From: an uncultured Thermomicrobiales bacterium
Lineage (GTDB): Bacteria > Chloroflexota > Chloroflexia > Thermomicrobiales > UBA6265
Direction: 5' to 3'
DNA length: 10,379 nt
Assembly (NCBI GenBank): GCA_902806375.1
Contig: CADCWK010000044.1
Span: 1-10,379 of the forward strand
Below are positions 10,305-10,379 of this stretch, piece by piece. The first letter of the stretch is position 1, and every line of letters starts with the position of its first letter. The notes beneath the pieces are model-generated. The model searched no databases and was not told the origin of the DNA. It saw only the letters and a program-made list of their open reading frames with translations. The position numbers were made by a program, and so were the translations under genes.

Positions 10305-10379
10305 TCGCCGTCCGGTCCGCCAGCGCGACGTCGAGCGCCTCCTGGATCTGGGCCTCCGTCAGCGGGTCGACGCTGGCCG
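10078..10379 (-). CDS. ABC exporter ATP-binding subunit, C-terminal part
   Basis: This is a partial gene: 100 codons ending in TAG at 10078-10080 and open to the window edge. The frame reads ASVDPLTEAQIQEALD at the edge, which is the D-loop (SVD) and following helix of a type I exporter ATPase. Then come the H-loop VIAHRLST, the strand DRIIVLDKGRIIEDGTH, and the usual exporter ending GGHYSHLFNTYFRHQ. The tail DYRPGQTTRAERELELAGTTSR is family-specific. Full-length homologues have an N-terminal six-helix membrane domain fused to the ATPase, about 580-620 residues, and work as homo- or heterodimers exporting lipids, peptides or drugs. The substrate cannot be told from this part. A truncated paralogue lies 901 bp downstream. 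Tandem exporter half-genes usually form heterodimers, so the relic may be the remains of a partner. Confidence 0.92.
   Translation of the reverse strand, partial: ASVDPLTEAQIQEALDVALADRTAIVIAHRLSTIQEADRIIVLDKGRIIEDGTHDGLLAAGGHYSHLFNTYFRHQSPDYRPGQTTRAERELELAGTTSR

Noticed and set aside
1..10379. tRNA, rRNA, CRISPR array, complete insertion sequence
   Set aside because: No cloverleaf, rRNA text, regular spaced repeats or transposase reading frame was found by eye on either strand.

Overview
The window is about 70% G+C, has dense Shine-Dalgarno-type start sites, and carries gene families common in high-GC Chloroflexota (Thermomicrobia-like) and some Actinomycetota: DUF4397, CvpA, PHP plus AlbA_2, and single-domain response regulators. 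This lineage guess is an inference from composition and gene content, not from a marker gene. There are no rRNA or tRNA genes, CRISPR arrays or complete insertion sequences.

Layout. Bases 1-1593 hold two minus-strand genes: the start of a thiamine-diphosphate-dependent decarboxylase-like enzyme (leaves the window at base 1) and, upstream of it, a CvpA-family membrane protein with a long disordered tail. Bases 1594-2774 are gene-poor, with one strongly coding-like relic of about 44 codons lacking a start (ending 2018) and one small hypothetical ORF (2099-2365). Bases 2775-3449 hold a compact minus-strand two-gene unit: a stand-alone receiver domain followed, with an ATGA stop/start overlap, by a 73-residue protein resembling a histidine-kinase dimerisation (DHp) hairpin. 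The second gene is interrupted by a run of nine C. Both partners lack canonical catalytic residues: the receiver has Asn-Asn in place of the acidic pair, and the DHp-like protein has Leu in place of the phospho-accepting His. This is the most unusual system in the window.

A 726-bp divergent intergenic region (3450-4175) separates this unit from a large plus-strand gene (4176-6776). That gene encodes a PHP phosphoesterase domain, an AlbA_2 (Schlafen-type) domain, about 320 residues of Arg/Asp-rich low-complexity linker, and an unassigned C-terminal globular domain. Its reading frame extends upstream of the first ATG without a normal start codon. A REP-like imperfect palindrome lies between it and a convergent conserved hypothetical gene (7012-7524, minus). 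After a 690-bp gene-free stretch comes a two-repeat DUF4397 protein (8213-8848, plus) without a signal peptide, followed by a perfect 14-bp stem-loop.

The right end (9177-10379, minus) holds the C-terminal ATPase part of an ABC exporter that continues beyond the window, then a histidine-phosphatase-family gene, then a second, truncated copy of the same ABC C-terminus. The two ABC segments are ungapped and about 89% identical over 227 bp, so the phosphatase gene is flanked by direct repeats. This arrangement suggests recombination between two related exporter genes. Apart from the receiver/DHp pair, no multi-gene pathway can be reconstructed. The window looks like a mosaic of small transcription units.
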